Assembly: GCA_026210745.1 (NCBI GenBank)
Contig: CP110631.1
Coordinates: 930,001 to 994,000 of the forward strand
Reading direction: 5' to 3'
DNA from: Exobasidium rhododendri
Lineage: Eukaryota > Basidiomycota > Exobasidiomycetes > Exobasidiales > Exobasidiaceae
Length of the DNA stretch: 64,000 nt
A program made the translations under genes and the position numbers. Shown here piece after piece: positions 53,044-64,000 of the stretch; the first letter of the stretch is position 1; the number at the start of each line of letters is the position of its first letter. Under the pieces are notes generated by a model. That model saw nothing but the letters and a program-made list of their open reading frames with translations. It did no database searches and was not told the DNA's origin.

Positions 53044-53420
53044 CTTGTCGGAGCACGATTACTGATGTTGTCTATTTCCGATTTTTACTGCGAATGACTG
53101 ATATCTAGGGATCGATGATCGAGTGGGAAGCTTGCTTGGAGAAGTTTCATAGATTCACAGTGTGTACTCGTCCCCCGTCCTCTTTGGGCGGCGAAAGGAG
53201 GAGCAAGAGGGGGAGAGGGGGGGGGATTTTAATTCTCAGGAAAGTCAGGGTGGGGGAATATTTTGGAGAAAATGCGACACGGCACAAGGTAGATTTTCCA
53301 CGCATCCAAAGAGGGTCTCTTCGCGATCCACACATTACACGTTAAATCGATAAGACGTCCCCAAGAGTAGTTGATACGACGTCTCGGGTCAGGGGTAGAG
53401 GAAGGGGACAACTTTCTGCC
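53044..53420. other. Divergent intergenic region
   Basis: This 377-bp stretch between divergent genes contains a purine tract with a G9 run (about 53210-53225) and two GACGTC palindromes (near 53355 and 53380) close to the Med5 start. GACGTC is the core of CRE/ATF-type sites; function untested. Confidence 0.45.
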
Positions 53421-56400
53421 ATGGCCAAGGAGTGGGAGAGCAGCGAAGGTGCAGTGGTAGCGGCAGAGAAGACGGTGACTCTCCGGTGCCTTGCTGGAAG
53501 CTTGCCGGCCTCGACAGTGCGTAGCTTTGCCCTGTAAGCACTTATTAAAACGAAGCCAAGCTAAATGTTCCTATTACCCTCACACTTGCAGTGGCATAAG
53601 CTGATTCAAAAAGCAATCGGCAATCGTGCTTGGGATGACCATTCTCAGTACAAATTGGCCAGTGAGAGCTAGCGGTCCGACGTTTAGTGTTGCCTTGTTG
53701 CTGGTCACTTATACTTTTAGTCATTCCGACAGCCACATTCACATCATGCCTTCGTTACAATTCTTTCGCCACTCCTCTAGTTCTGCAGTACATATACGCT
53801 GGTCTCCGGAGTTCTAGTCCTCTTTACTCTAGCTGCCAGCCATTGTGTGGGATTCTGAATATATGCAAAGCATTTTTGGACGACGTTGCCAATCTACAGA
53901 TAGGCAAAGAAGCGTTGCAGGAACTGTGTAAGATACTGCAAGCCAATGATGAGAGCTTTCAGAGGATCTGCACAATGAAGAGGTGTACGGCAGCGGTGCT
54001 TCTCCTTCAAGTCGGCATACGAGTCGAAGGCGAAGAAATCACGAGAGTGGCATGTAGACTTCTCTCTGATTTCTACGTACCCATGCGGCAGTCGGCTACA
54101 GTCGAAGACAAGGAGAGAGTGGATTGCCTTGAAGCTATTCAAGCCGTCACTGTAGAGGAAAACAGTCTTCCTCAAGAATTGTTGCGCAGGATACAGTCTA
54201 CTCTAACGACGGATGTAAGGACCAAAGACGAAGCCGTTACTATCGACAGAGGCTTGAGCTCAGAAAATAGCGTGGGACAGTCCGAGATCAAGGCCAAGTT
54301 TCATGCCCTAGTCCAAGAGACGACTGGCAGATCGCCTTGCTGGAATGCGAGCCCGGACAAGGAAGGAAATGTGGGTAGAGTTCATCCAGAGATTAAGAAT
54401 CTTCTGCATTTCTTGGTCGATGATTACAGCTCTTGGAAGACCAAATGGGAAGCTACCCGAATGGTCTTGTTTGCACGACTGCATGATGGAAATGTGGATG
54501 TCGATGGAGAATACGAGAGATTCTACTCGGAGATGTTCCTCGGGAGTGCTTGTGCCTGTGCTGCTACAGCTGCAACCCCAGCTACGATGGGTGGAGATGA
54601 AGACTATTCCACTGTCTGGAGGAGTGCGCTTTGCGGGCTGATGCCAAGCCTGGTGGAGAAACTGGAAATGGAAAGAACACTGGACTTGAAGGATGGAAGG
54701 CCATCGACGAGACAGTGCATGGCAAAAGTAGTGAGGAGCTTGTTTTCCGAAGGTGCTCACGCCTTGTCTGATTGTGAAGTGATTCTGACTTCAAAAGAGG
54801 AAAGACGAGGAGGTAAGAAGGGCACTACATCTACTCTGGACGAAAAGTCAGACATGATGCTCGATGTTTTCGTCGGAACGAATGATGAACCAGCTCGACA
54901 GCCGATTCGAGCTGCCTTTCTACGATCACTGGAAGAGAGAAATCTGCTTCATCGCGAAGACTGGAGGCACGAAAGCGGGATGGAAAGCATCATCGTTGAA
55001 GATTGGCAACTGCTTAGCGACACCTTTCTCACTGAGATGAGCAGAGGAAGTATGGCAGATCTGTCTTCAACCTCCATTTCGCCCGGCTTGGAAGTCTACT
55101 TCGAAACCAAATTCAACGCCGAAGTGATGGAAGATTTAGAATGGTGGGCCCGTACCATCGATGACTATGCCAGTCAAGAAGCTCTTGCACATGCCGTTCT
55201 GAAATTCACGTTGGATTGCATCTCTGCAAACGATCTTGAGAATGTTTCCAAATTGTGCAAATCGCTGATGATGGACGTCATCATTCTCGACATCCTCTTG
55301 CTCTATATCTGTCCCTCCCAGCTCCTACAGCCAATTGCTAGCTTGCTAGATGATCAAGACCTTTTTTCCAATGGGGAAGAGCCCTCTGTGATTGGTGGAA
55401 TGCTGCTTTTTGCGCAACTACTCATTCAGATGGGTCTAGAAAGAAATTACAATCTAGAGTGTCTGTTGCCCAGCGATCATTTCCACTTCCTCCCGTCTTT
55501 TGTTCGCTCGTCCACGTCCTCGCACGTCCTTTCGACTCTGGAAGCAAAGGAGCAAGACATCATTTCCAAGTGGGTGATTGCTCTGTTCGGGAGCGAGGGG
55601 ATATCCGACGAGTTGATCAAGGGATCTTCACCACAAGTCTTGCTTCGAATTACACCCACGATATTCAGTCAGAGTATCAATGCTTGCATGCATGGAGTCA
55701 TTGATCTCGATACTCTGCGAGGCGGTTTGACCTACTTTTTGCAAGATCTCTTGAACTACACACTGCCGAGTGCTCTCACCTGGCTTCTAAGCGATTTGCA
55801 TCATCTTCTAGAAAAGGAAAGATCATCGTCACCCGTCTATGCTGCTGCGAACAAAGCAAGCGGGGCAAAGTCAAGATCGATACATTTGGAAGTTTTGTCG
55901 ACACTCCTGTCTAGCGACACATGTCCTCGAATTGTGAAAGATCTGGTTGCCAATCGAGCAAGTCAAGTTCTCAGACAGTGCGACGATGCGGACTTCAATG
56001 TGGAAGTCAAACTCCTTCAGTCTGCTGTGGAATTAGGATCGAGGTCACAGCAAATACACAAGACGCACCTCTGGATGAAGGCGGATGTGGGCACAATGAC
56101 GATGTGTAGTGTGGATTCGCTGTTGAATTTAGACACCTCTCTGACTGCCATCAACCTCAAACGTGGCACCAAGGCAGCTTTACAAATCACGCTCGACAAT
56201 CTTTTACTCAATCCAAAGTCAGAGCCACTCTCTCGAGCTTTGGCAATTTCCTTGGCACTAGCCACTGTATCAGGCAAGAATCAACGCACTTTGGCAAATG
56301 AGTTGATGGTCAGATTCACTCATCAGACAATGACCTCTAAATACGGCGTCAGGTCTGCTATCGAGACGTTGGAACTCACCTTGCAACTACTGCTATCGTA

Positions 56401-56596
56401 CCAGCCATCAGTCCCAACGGAGGCGCATTCGATATACCAAATCACAGACGCAGTACAAAGTATCATCGGTCTGCAAGTGGAGAAACTGCTCACCTTAGCC
56501 GAGAGCAGCAACGATGTCACAATCATTGCTACTCTCTACGGCTTTCTCTTTCGAGATTTGGCCCGTCGTACCGTTCTGTCTCACACTTTTGCCTGA
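53421..56596 (+). CDS. MED5: Mediator complex subunit 5
   Basis: Model: exons 53421-53516, 53592-53661, 53721-56596; introns 75 and 59 nt; 1013 aa. The first exons were placed to yield WHKLIQKAIGNRAWDD. The protein is an all-helical solenoid. Its most diagnostic stretch is DELIKGSSPQVLLRITPTIFSQSINACMHGVIDLDTLRGGLTYFLQDLLNYTLPSALTWLL (about residues 650-710 counted in segments), the conserved Med5/Nut1 C-terminal block; GGMLLFAQLLIQMGLERNYNL precedes it. Med5 is a peripheral tail subunit of Mediator that relays activator signals to RNA polymerase II. The first 60 residues are the least certain part. No DNA-binding motif is expected or seen. Confidence 0.85.
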
Positions 56597-56994
56597 ACCC
56601 TCTTAAACTTACCCTGTGATGAAACTTTTCCCCCGGACATTGCAATCTATGATGAATTTCACCGTCGTCGAGCACATTCTCTCCGCGCAAGTCAATTGGT
56701 AGTGAAGGGGCAGCACGATTTTGCGCAAGATCGAGAGAGATCGAGTATATAGATAGAGCTTGGGAGGGTTAGAGGGATTGAGCTGGGATATTTAAACTCA
56801 TAGGGAATTGAGCTTCTTCAGGCAAAGACGCGAGACAGAGGTTCATGAATTCAAAAAGCAGCGATGCACATCTTTCCATTCTTCCCCTATCCATGGCCAA
56901 AGTGTCAGATTTCGAAATTGGCCTTACTCGAGCACTCTGATCTTAGATTTGCTTTGAGTTGAAGGGAAGTTCGACGAAGGGTCGTCAGAAAGAG
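56597..56994. other. Intergenic, no gene seen
   Basis: This 398-bp stretch lies between two plus-strand genes. A purine-rich ATCGAGAGAGATCGAG repeat near 56728 and a TATATAGATAGAG string at about 56745 are visible; the latter could be a TATA element but is 250 bp from the ATG. Confidence 0.5.
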
Positions 56995-59239
56995 ATGGAT
57001 GTAGACAAGCTTTTCAAGGTGAGCTTCGTCGTCGTACAGAAGTGCCAATTTACGAGTGTTCTGATGAAGCCATCCTAGCTACCCAACGTTCCGCAATCAT
57101 CACTTAACAAACGAAAGTGGAGTGAACCGAGTGCAGTAGCTCTGCAGAGTGCAAAGGAAGAAGGTGAAGGATCAGGAGATGGTACTAAAAGAGCTCCCTC
57201 TAAGGCAATAAAGGCTGCTCGTGTTTCGGGAGAGCAAGAAGAGGAGGACGAGGGGGAGGAGCTCTCTTTTGCACCCGGCAACGATGCAGACTACTTTGTC
57301 GACGAGGACGATGACGGGGGCAGATTTTTCGGAGGGGGCTTGACGTCTCAACAAAAGCGGATTCTGGAGATTATGAATTCATCCAATGGGAACGAAGATG
57401 AAGATGCTGATACTCCATCCACTGCAGAAGAACAACTAAGGAATATGCGAAAAGCACTTGTCAAGACAGAGAGGGCAATTAACAAGAACCAGGAAATGAG
57501 GATGCGGTTTGGTGATGACCCTTCAAAGTGAGTACAGTGATGGAATAGAAGCGCTGGTTATCTCTTACCGAATCTCTCGTGAAAGGTGTACGGAGAACGA
57601 TACTGACGTATAGTGTCTTTTAGATTTATCAATTCAGAAGCAGAGTTGGACGCTGCTCTCAAGGCATTGGTAGTCTCGACGACTAATCCATCCCTCTTCT
57701 ACCCTGAACTTATCAAGCACGGTATGACATCGTCGCTTTGCAACCTACTCAGTCATGAGAATGTCGATATCACTGCCAGTGTCATTGAACTACTCGAAGA
57801 ATTGACCGACGACGATGTTTTGGATGTCGGATTGGACCTTCGGAGCGAAATAGAGCAGGATGATGACTCACATCGAAAGGGAGAAGAGTGTGTGACATCG
57901 CTACTAGACTCGCTCCTTGAATGTTCACTCGTTGATCTTTTGGTTCAAAATCTCACAAGACTTAACGATGACGGCTCAGCAAAGACAGATGATGCATTCG
58001 AAGCCATGGATGTAGAATCAGATGCCAATGCAATCTATCACCTCCTCGGTCTAGTGGAGAACATTACATCGCTGCGATCCAGTCTGGCCGTCAAATTTCT
58101 TTCTGATGCGACCTTTCTTAATTGGCTACTCTCACGGATATCGAGAAGAGGTGATCATGATCAAAATAAGGGATACGCTGGTGAATTGCTAGGCGTCCTG
58201 ATGCAAGCAGTCTCGACTCAGAGTGACGAGCGCGACGACGTCTTCCGATTGTTTGGGGAGCGAGGAGGTGTAGTAAAATCATTGGAAGTACTTGCAGTGA
58301 GTTGTCTCAGCTCACGTTAAAAAGATATGCTCGTTGCTCACATTGCCTTTCATTCTTTTCCTACTTTGCCCTGTGAAGACTTCGCGAAAAGGCGAGGTCA
58401 AAGACGACGAAAGGGGCGAATTCCTGGAGAACATATTTGATGTGCTTTGCTCTGCCTTGACGATCAAAGAGAACAAGCTGCTTTTCCACAAAGAGGAAGG
58501 GACCGAGTTGATGTGTATTCTTTTGAAAAGCAGAGGGATCACACGACTCCGTGCTATCAAGGTACTCAATCACGCCCTATCCGGACCGTTCGGCAGCGTG
58601 AACTGCGTAGCGTTCGTCAAAAATCAGGGTCTAAAGCCGCTCTTTGGAATATACATGGGGAAGATGAAACATACGTCACAGACGGAGATCACCAGTCAGG
58701 ATGAAGAGCACGTACTCGAAATATTCTCATCTCTGCTAAATAACTTGAAAAGTGATTCGATGGAAAGGATCCGTCTCATCTCAAAATTTGTCGAGAATGA
58801 TTACGAAAAGGTGGATCGCTTGCTCGAGATGCGAAGTGCTATTCGCTCTCGACTGAGACCGATTGAAGAAAAAGTGGAGAAAGAAGGGACGGCTGTTGCG
58901 CGTGAAGGAGCAGAAGAAGCGCATCTTTTGTCTTATCTCGAAAGAATGGACTCCGGTCTCTACTCCCTGCAGCTGATCGACTATGTCTTGGCATGGCTCA
59001 TCATGGAAGACGACGGCATCTTACGCCAAGTTGAGATGATCTTTGGTCGAAGCGATCTGTCTCTGAATGACGTGGTGAAGACGCTCAAAGAGTATTATGA
59101 GATGGTCGGTGAAGATGCCTTTGTTTCGTTGAGCGAAGAAGAAGATCCCGTAAGGGAAGAAGGACAAGGAGATCATTCTGGCCTACAACTTAAAGAAGTC
59201 ATCGTCCAACTGGTCAACTTTCTCTTGCAGGTAGCATAG
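56995..59239 (+). CDS. Beta-catenin-like protein 1 (CTNNBL1), spliceosome-associated
   Basis: Model: exons 56995-57018, 57079-57527, 57624-58296, 58379-59239; introns 60, 96 and 82 nt; 668 aa. The N-terminus is disordered and acidic with a basic patch (LNKRKWSEPS); the armadillo-type helical solenoid starts near residue 155 (INSEAELDAALKALVV, PELIKHGMTSSLCNLLSHENVDITASVIELLEELTD) and includes AIYHLLGLVENITSLR, KEEGTELMCILLKSRGITRLRAIKVLNHAL and GLKPLFGIYMGK. This matches CTNNBL1, which binds the CDC5L-PRP19 complex and acts in pre-mRNA splicing in the nucleus. The length is a little above the human protein. A companion splicing-type gene (ZNF830-like) is in the window but not adjacent. Confidence 0.92.
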
Positions 59240-59565
59240 AGTCGATCGATCAAAGCTATGCAAGTACCCCACACCGTACTGCAGTCGAGCAGTCTTCGTA
59301 CGAGGAAGATCGTGCATATGAGATGGTCCAGGAGGGCGAGGTAAGGACACCTTAGCGATGTTTCAAGGCCCGCACAAAGACCATCTCTACCTCCATCTTC
59401 TTTTTGGGACAACGAGGGGTGAAGGAGCACGGCGAGGGACAGGTTCGAATGCACTCTCTGTGGGGGCGTTGGTCGAATGTACCTAGTTTGACCGATCGTG
59501 CAGTCCGTTTCTCCCGTTTAATCGTACATCATTGGGGGAATAATCACGCTTGTCCCATCCTACAA
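59240..59565. other. Convergent 3' region, no gene seen
   Basis: This 326-bp stretch separates the CTNNBL1-like stop from the RING-protein stop and should hold both terminators. No gene or RNA is evident. Confidence 0.5.
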
Positions 59566-61624
59566 TTACATCGCAGTGGCATTGGAAGGATTGACTGCAG
59601 GAACCGCCCTCAACGGATCATGACAGCAAGGGCAGAATGCATACTTGATATCCAAGTAGATTTGAACCAAGCAGACCTAGTGACGAGGGAGAGGAGAGAT
59701 GTTGTGTGCGGCAAATTAGCACTGTTTAAGCCATGGTAAATGGTCTCAAGCCTCGGCTGGAGAAGGAGCGAATGGCACTCACAGCATGCAATTCATGGCC
59801 ACAGTCCAACAAGCAGACGTCGGGGTGCCGTGTCTTCCCACTCTCCTGCTCTTCGTCCCCACGGATAGATTCTAGACAGATTGGACACATTATTTCTTCC
59901 TGCTGAGCTGCCCTCCAGCGAGGCGTGGGCATTGAGCTCTTCAAGGGTATCGCTGCCCAGCGTCTTCTTACAAATTCTAAGCATTCCAAAGAACGTCTTG
60001 CAGACGTCCATGACTTGACAAGAGTACCCAGTTGAGACCGCAGCGAGAGCAAGGCTAAGATGGGTGGGAGCGAGGTAGGAGAGAGAGTCGGAAGAGCAAG
60101 CTGCCACAAGAGTGAGAAGGGTTCTTTTGTCAAACTACGACTATTCTGCAACGGTTTTCCCCAGGATAGAAAGGCCAAAACTCACGATGATGACCAGATA
60201 CTCTATCGCTCCCACTAAACTACTCCAGCAACCAATGACATTTTCTAGCAGCCAATTGAAATCCACCTCAACAGATACCCCTCGTATACGGGGAGCCTTT
60301 CCAATCCTGCCAACGCTACTGGCCTGCACTGGTAGTCTCAATACAGCTTGCGACTCATCCATTGGCATCATCGGCTCTTCTTCGAAAGGTGAAGCAGGAA
60401 ACCCAACGTCCCCTTCTGCAGCAGGTGTCAGACCTGGTAGACCACCATGCCTGACTGGGATAAAGATGTTAGTGTCCATGGTTTGTCGTCTAAGCCGCCC
60501 TTCTACACCCCCTCTGTGCAAACTTCGACTTTGCATTTCCGAAGCTCTGCCTATGAGGATATTGACCAAGGCTGACGGCAATGGCAGAAGCTCCACAAGA
60601 GACTTAGAATGAGAAGGAGAGGGTATCTTGACCCGTTGCGGTACAAAGCGCAGTAAGAGAGGATGATCGAGCTTCGCGAATGGTGATAGTAGTGAGAGTA
60701 ATGTTGCTGACAGCTGAGAGCAGTAAAAAAGAGCCTCGCATCAGCCAAGCCGGTACACTTCTTATTTGCACGAACACCACTTCACTGCTCACTTCCAACA
60801 GGATGATCAATTGTTGAAAATAACGAGGGGATTGCGTGACTACCGCCCTATCCGAAAGTCTGCCATCATAACGCCAACGGATGGATGGCCAGATTCGAAA
60901 TATCACTGAGGTCGGAGACAGCAAAGGAATGCAGAGAGCAGCTGAGGCCAAGAGTATGATGGAGAAAGCCGCAAAAATCTGCCTTGTCCTCCAAGCTTTC
61001 GGGCCGAATTCAGGAGAAACAGGCGACTGTAGAAGGTACAAGAGGTTGAGATGTGCCTTTCGTCCTGTACATTTACGCAGTGGCTCTTACCTTGACAATC
61101 CAGTCCTCCATCAGCATTCCGCTCAGACGTATCGCCCAGAGAATGTGCAGTGAGACGATCGCATACATCAAATCGCCTCCCCAGAGAAGCTGAAAGCCTA
61201 ATTTGGGACTTTGCCTGGGAGACCTTGATGAGTACTGGCTGCTACTGCTTGAAACAAGGGTTGCAGACTTGCTCAGGCCTTCTTTCGTGCTCGCCCTCCC
61301 TTTCTCGTATGATATCCTTCGCTTTCTATCGTCCGAGTAACTCTGCTCCGAAGAAGTGGCGAATGACCATCGTCTCAGAAAGAAGAGCTTCATATCGAAC
61401 TTGTCGCTTAATCCGCTCTTCACCGACTCATCAGCTTCAGCTACCAGGCCAATATGAGAGCTTGAGGAAGAAGGGCCTGTCGCTCCGTCTTTTTGGATCT
61501 GTGTGACCTCGAGATGATTTCTACATAGCAACAACAAGAGGAATAATAACGCCAGCCGCGGTCGGTAGACGTCCTTGCGAAAGCTGTCGAGCGTCGGTTG
61601 GCTCATGCTTGGGAACATCTTCAT
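59566..61624 (-). CDS. Multi-spanning membrane RING-H2 E3 ubiquitin ligase (Hrd1-like layout)
   Basis: Model: exons 61091-61624, 60645-61026, 60186-60571, 59783-60100, 59566-59676; 576 aa. The donor of the second intron is uncertain (60644 or 60632). An N-terminal hydrophobic span (LALLFLLLLLC) is followed by a long loop and further spans (LMYAIVSLHILWAIRL, IFAAFSIILLASAALCIPLL, QLIILLEVSSEVVFVQI, WLMRGSFLLLSAVSNI, VEYLVII region), then ARRSLECLEFVRRRW and the RING: CPICLES, VCLLDCGHELHAVCL and FCPCC across the last intron, a C-x2-C / C-x-H-x2-H-x2-C / C-x2-C pattern. This resembles Hrd1/gp78-type ligases, with spans followed by a helical stretch and cytosolic RING. Such enzymes ubiquitylate ER or Golgi membrane proteins for degradation. 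Orthology to Hrd1 itself is not claimed. Confidence 0.72.
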
Positions 61625-62010
61625 TGCGATCGTACTCGAGACGCCAGATCGAAAGCGCTGTACTCGAAAATTTCTTACTCGCCAGTGGTGAGATCGCCCC
61701 TTGGTCGTGTGAGCAGCGTGAAGAGAGGAGTCTAAATCACACAGATAGGCCCCCTCCGATATGGAGCACTTTCAAGTAGTCTCGAGTGTAGGTGACGGAG
61801 ATCCATATGCAAAGGCGCGCTCGCTCGGTCCAGCTAAGTCAAAAAAGCGGAGAATAATGTAAGTTTTTATTAGGAGCTCTTCATCTCAGTATATACATCT
61901 TCATCACGCCTCCTTTCCTCGGCGCCGGCCTTTCTCCTTGGAGATGATCGACTCAATTGAAGCTTCCTTCCGCCCCTGCTGAAGGAAGGCGCACATCATC
62001 ACCTCCAAAG
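61625..62010. other. Divergent intergenic region
   Basis: This 386-bp stretch between the RING-protein and transporter start codons should hold both promoters. No RNA gene or repeat is seen. Confidence 0.5.
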
Positions 62011-64000
62011 ATGTCCCGTCAGCTCTCTGTTGCAGGACGCTCATTCCCACTACTGGCCATGGGAGCCTTGGGAGCCAGTTGTGTGTGGTCGACTGAGATG
62101 GCATTCGCTTCCCCCTTTCTTCTCCATCTCGGATTATCAAAAGCAAAGATGTCAGTGGTCTTCGTAGCAGGACCTCTCTCAGGACTGATCGTTCAGCCGG
62201 TCATAGGTCAGTAGCAGCACTTTCCTTAGACCGGTACTTAAAGACGCACATCAGTCTGACTCGAGTCTGACTGGTTTTGTTCCCCATTCGACATCATTTG
62301 TCGCTACAGGCATCATTAGTGACGGTAGTACCAATCGATGGGGGAGAAGAAGACCGATGCTCGTCATTGCTTGCTTGTTTTGTGCACTTTCAATGCTCCA
62401 GCTTGGCTTTGCTCGACCTCTCGCGCGCATCTTTACGGCTCAGGACTCTAGTCAAACCAATGGGACCATCATCCTCGTCGTCATGGCCATCTTTGCGATT
62501 GACTTCTCTGTCAATGCAATCAGTGCCCTCGATCGAGCTTTGCTGCTCGATCTCGTTGATTCCAAGCAGCAATCTCTCGCAAACGCCTGGTCCGCTCGTT
62601 TGTCTGGGATCGGATCGATTATCGGTTTCTTTATAGGTCAAGCTGATTTGACCACCATACGTCCATTCTCATACTTTACAAGCCTGTCATCATCAGCGCA
62701 AGGCCAATTAGACTCAATCGAGGCCCAACTGCGTTGCGTGTGTGTTCTCGTTGTTTTTTTGCTGATAAGCACGCACGCTATCACTGTACTTGTTGTCAAA
62801 GAAGTGCCCTTCTTGCCGTTGCAATCCCCCGCCACGAAACACCAAAGTTGGTGTACGCTTCTATCCAGGTCCATTCGTCAAGCGATCGCAGACCTTTGCG
62901 ACGCCGCCCGTAATCTGTCTCGACCCATATGGGAGATCTTCCGAGTGCAGTTCTTCTTATGGATCGCTTGGTTTCCTGTCTGTGAGTGTAGCTTTGGGAA
63001 GGTCCCCGCTTCTTCGCTTGGAACCCAATCATCAACCTTTTCCCCTCTCACCAGTGTTCTTTAGCACCTCCTGGATCAGTGCTTTGACGAGCGACAACTC
63101 GCCAGGAATTGAGTCTGCATCTGCAATACGGCTGGGATCCCTGGCTATGCTCTATCATGCTGTTCTGTCGATCGTTTGCACTATTGTTTTTCCTCAACTT
63201 CTTCAGTATTACAACCGTCGATATCCTCAAACTTCAATGGAGAGCCTCACTTCACTCTGGGCTCTTTCTAACCTCTCACTCTCCACCATCTTGCTTTCCA
63301 CCTGGGTAGTCGAAAAGATCGGCAGCACGAACGGCGCCATAACACTAGTAGCCTTTACGGGCTTTGCATGGGCCCTTACCACTTGGGCGCCCTTCGCTTT
63401 GGTGAGTCTGACAGGGTCTATCTCTCTCTTTCTCTCTAAGTCGTATTGACGAGCGATGCTCTGTCATGTTGTCATGTGTCGGATAGCTGGGCATTCTCAT
63501 ACAGAAGCAGACAAGAAGGCCAAATTCAAATGATCTGAATCTCTACTCGGTAGGACGGCGTTCTAGGGACTCTATTTTCACTCGCGACGACAGAGAGGAA
63601 GGAGCGCCATTTTTGGGACAGGGAACGAACAGCGAAGAGAGAGAGGTGGAAGAACTCGATGATGTGGAAGGCAAAGCAGATGGCTCGGATGATGAAAGCG
63701 ACGTCGGTGTAGTCGAGAGCCGCGGAAGCACAGGTCACGGCTTTCATCAATCGCAGGAAAGGTCGACCCCGCGGACAGCAAGTGTGCGGAACCAAAGTGG
63801 GACCATACTGGGACTGCACAACGTGAGTTTTCCCCACCTCTTCATATCCGGTGGGTACTACAAAGATGTGGATCGAATTCAGTACTGACCGCACGGCATA
63901 TGACATCCTTTTCTCCTTTCAGATCAGCATCGTCACTCCACAATTCTTAACGACGGCCATGAGCACAATGAGTGAGTCCCTGTCGAGCTTCGACTTCTAT
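62011..64000 (+). CDS. Sucrose/alpha-glucoside:H+ symporter-like transporter, GPH/SLC45 family (partial)
   Basis: Exons 62011-62206, 62310-62981, 63055-63401, 63487-63822 and 63923 to the edge; introns 103, 73, 85 and 100 nt. The gene is cut by the window end. About 524 residues are visible. The first span has GALGASCVWSTEMAFASPFLLHLG, the loop motif is ISDGSTNRWGRRRP (the RxGRR signature of sucrose transporters and SLC45), and later spans include IILVVMAIFAIDFSVNAISALDRALLLDLV and FRVQFFLWIAWFPVLFFSTSWIS. A hydrophilic loop of about 85 residues follows span 10. The last exon (ISIVTPQFLTTAMSTM) probably ends at a GTGAGT donor near 63973. The family imports sucrose, maltose or other sugars with protons; substrate unknown. 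Confidence 0.85.

Overview
The window is nuclear DNA from a fungus, most likely a basidiomycete. Nearly every gene is split by short introns (about 54-103 nt, usually GTGAGT-like donors and CAG/TAG acceptors). Genes lie on both strands without operons. The protein families are fungal: Tlg2, Med5, HET-C, xanthine dioxygenase, Are-type sterol acyltransferase, arrestin-related adaptor. I cannot fix the subphylum from the sequence alone. I placed exons by hand from splice consensus, reading frame and remembered family motifs; coordinates are models, not transcript-supported.

Layout. 1-9 kb: a 5'-complete gene running off the left edge (Snt1/NCoR-like, minus), UBA-zinc finger-UBX protein (minus), Tlg2-type syntaxin (plus), NAA50 N-acetyltransferase (minus), ZNF830-like zinc-finger protein (plus), Yippee protein (minus), an orphan protein (plus). 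9-19 kb: HET-C family protein, MetX-family acyltransferase with a mitochondrial-type leader, DsbA-like oxidoreductase, peroxisomal long-chain alcohol oxidase (all plus). 19-22.5 kb: probable Elp6 (minus) and then a 1.43-kb AT-rich, gene-free element bounded by 32-bp perfect terminal inverted repeats. 22.5-34.4 kb: TMEM184-like membrane protein (plus), orphan (minus), 11-exon DHA1 transporter (minus), sterol O-acyltransferase (minus), orphan (minus).

35.5-43 kb is a metabolic neighbourhood: sulfonate-type alpha-ketoglutarate dioxygenase (plus), glutathione-dependent formaldehyde dehydrogenase SFA1 (plus), xanthine dioxygenase (minus), and a glutathione-independent formaldehyde dehydrogenase-like zinc enzyme (minus). 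43-64 kb: arrestin-like adaptor (minus), orphan (plus), proteasome chaperone Nas2 (minus) divergent from tRNA adenosine deaminase Tad1 (plus), sorbitol-dehydrogenase-like enzyme (minus), Mediator Med5 (plus), CTNNBL1-like spliceosome factor (plus), multi-spanning RING E3 (minus), and a sucrose/H+ symporter-like transporter (plus) running off the right edge.

Most genes are conserved housekeeping genes. The points that stand out are the inverted-repeat element at 20752-22180, the linkage of two formaldehyde-oxidising enzymes with two Fe(II)/alpha-ketoglutarate dioxygenases, a duplicated bipartite promoter motif in front of the sulfonate dioxygenase, and four unrecognised orphan proteins. I found no CRISPR array, rRNA or tRNA, and no clearly novel multi-gene system.
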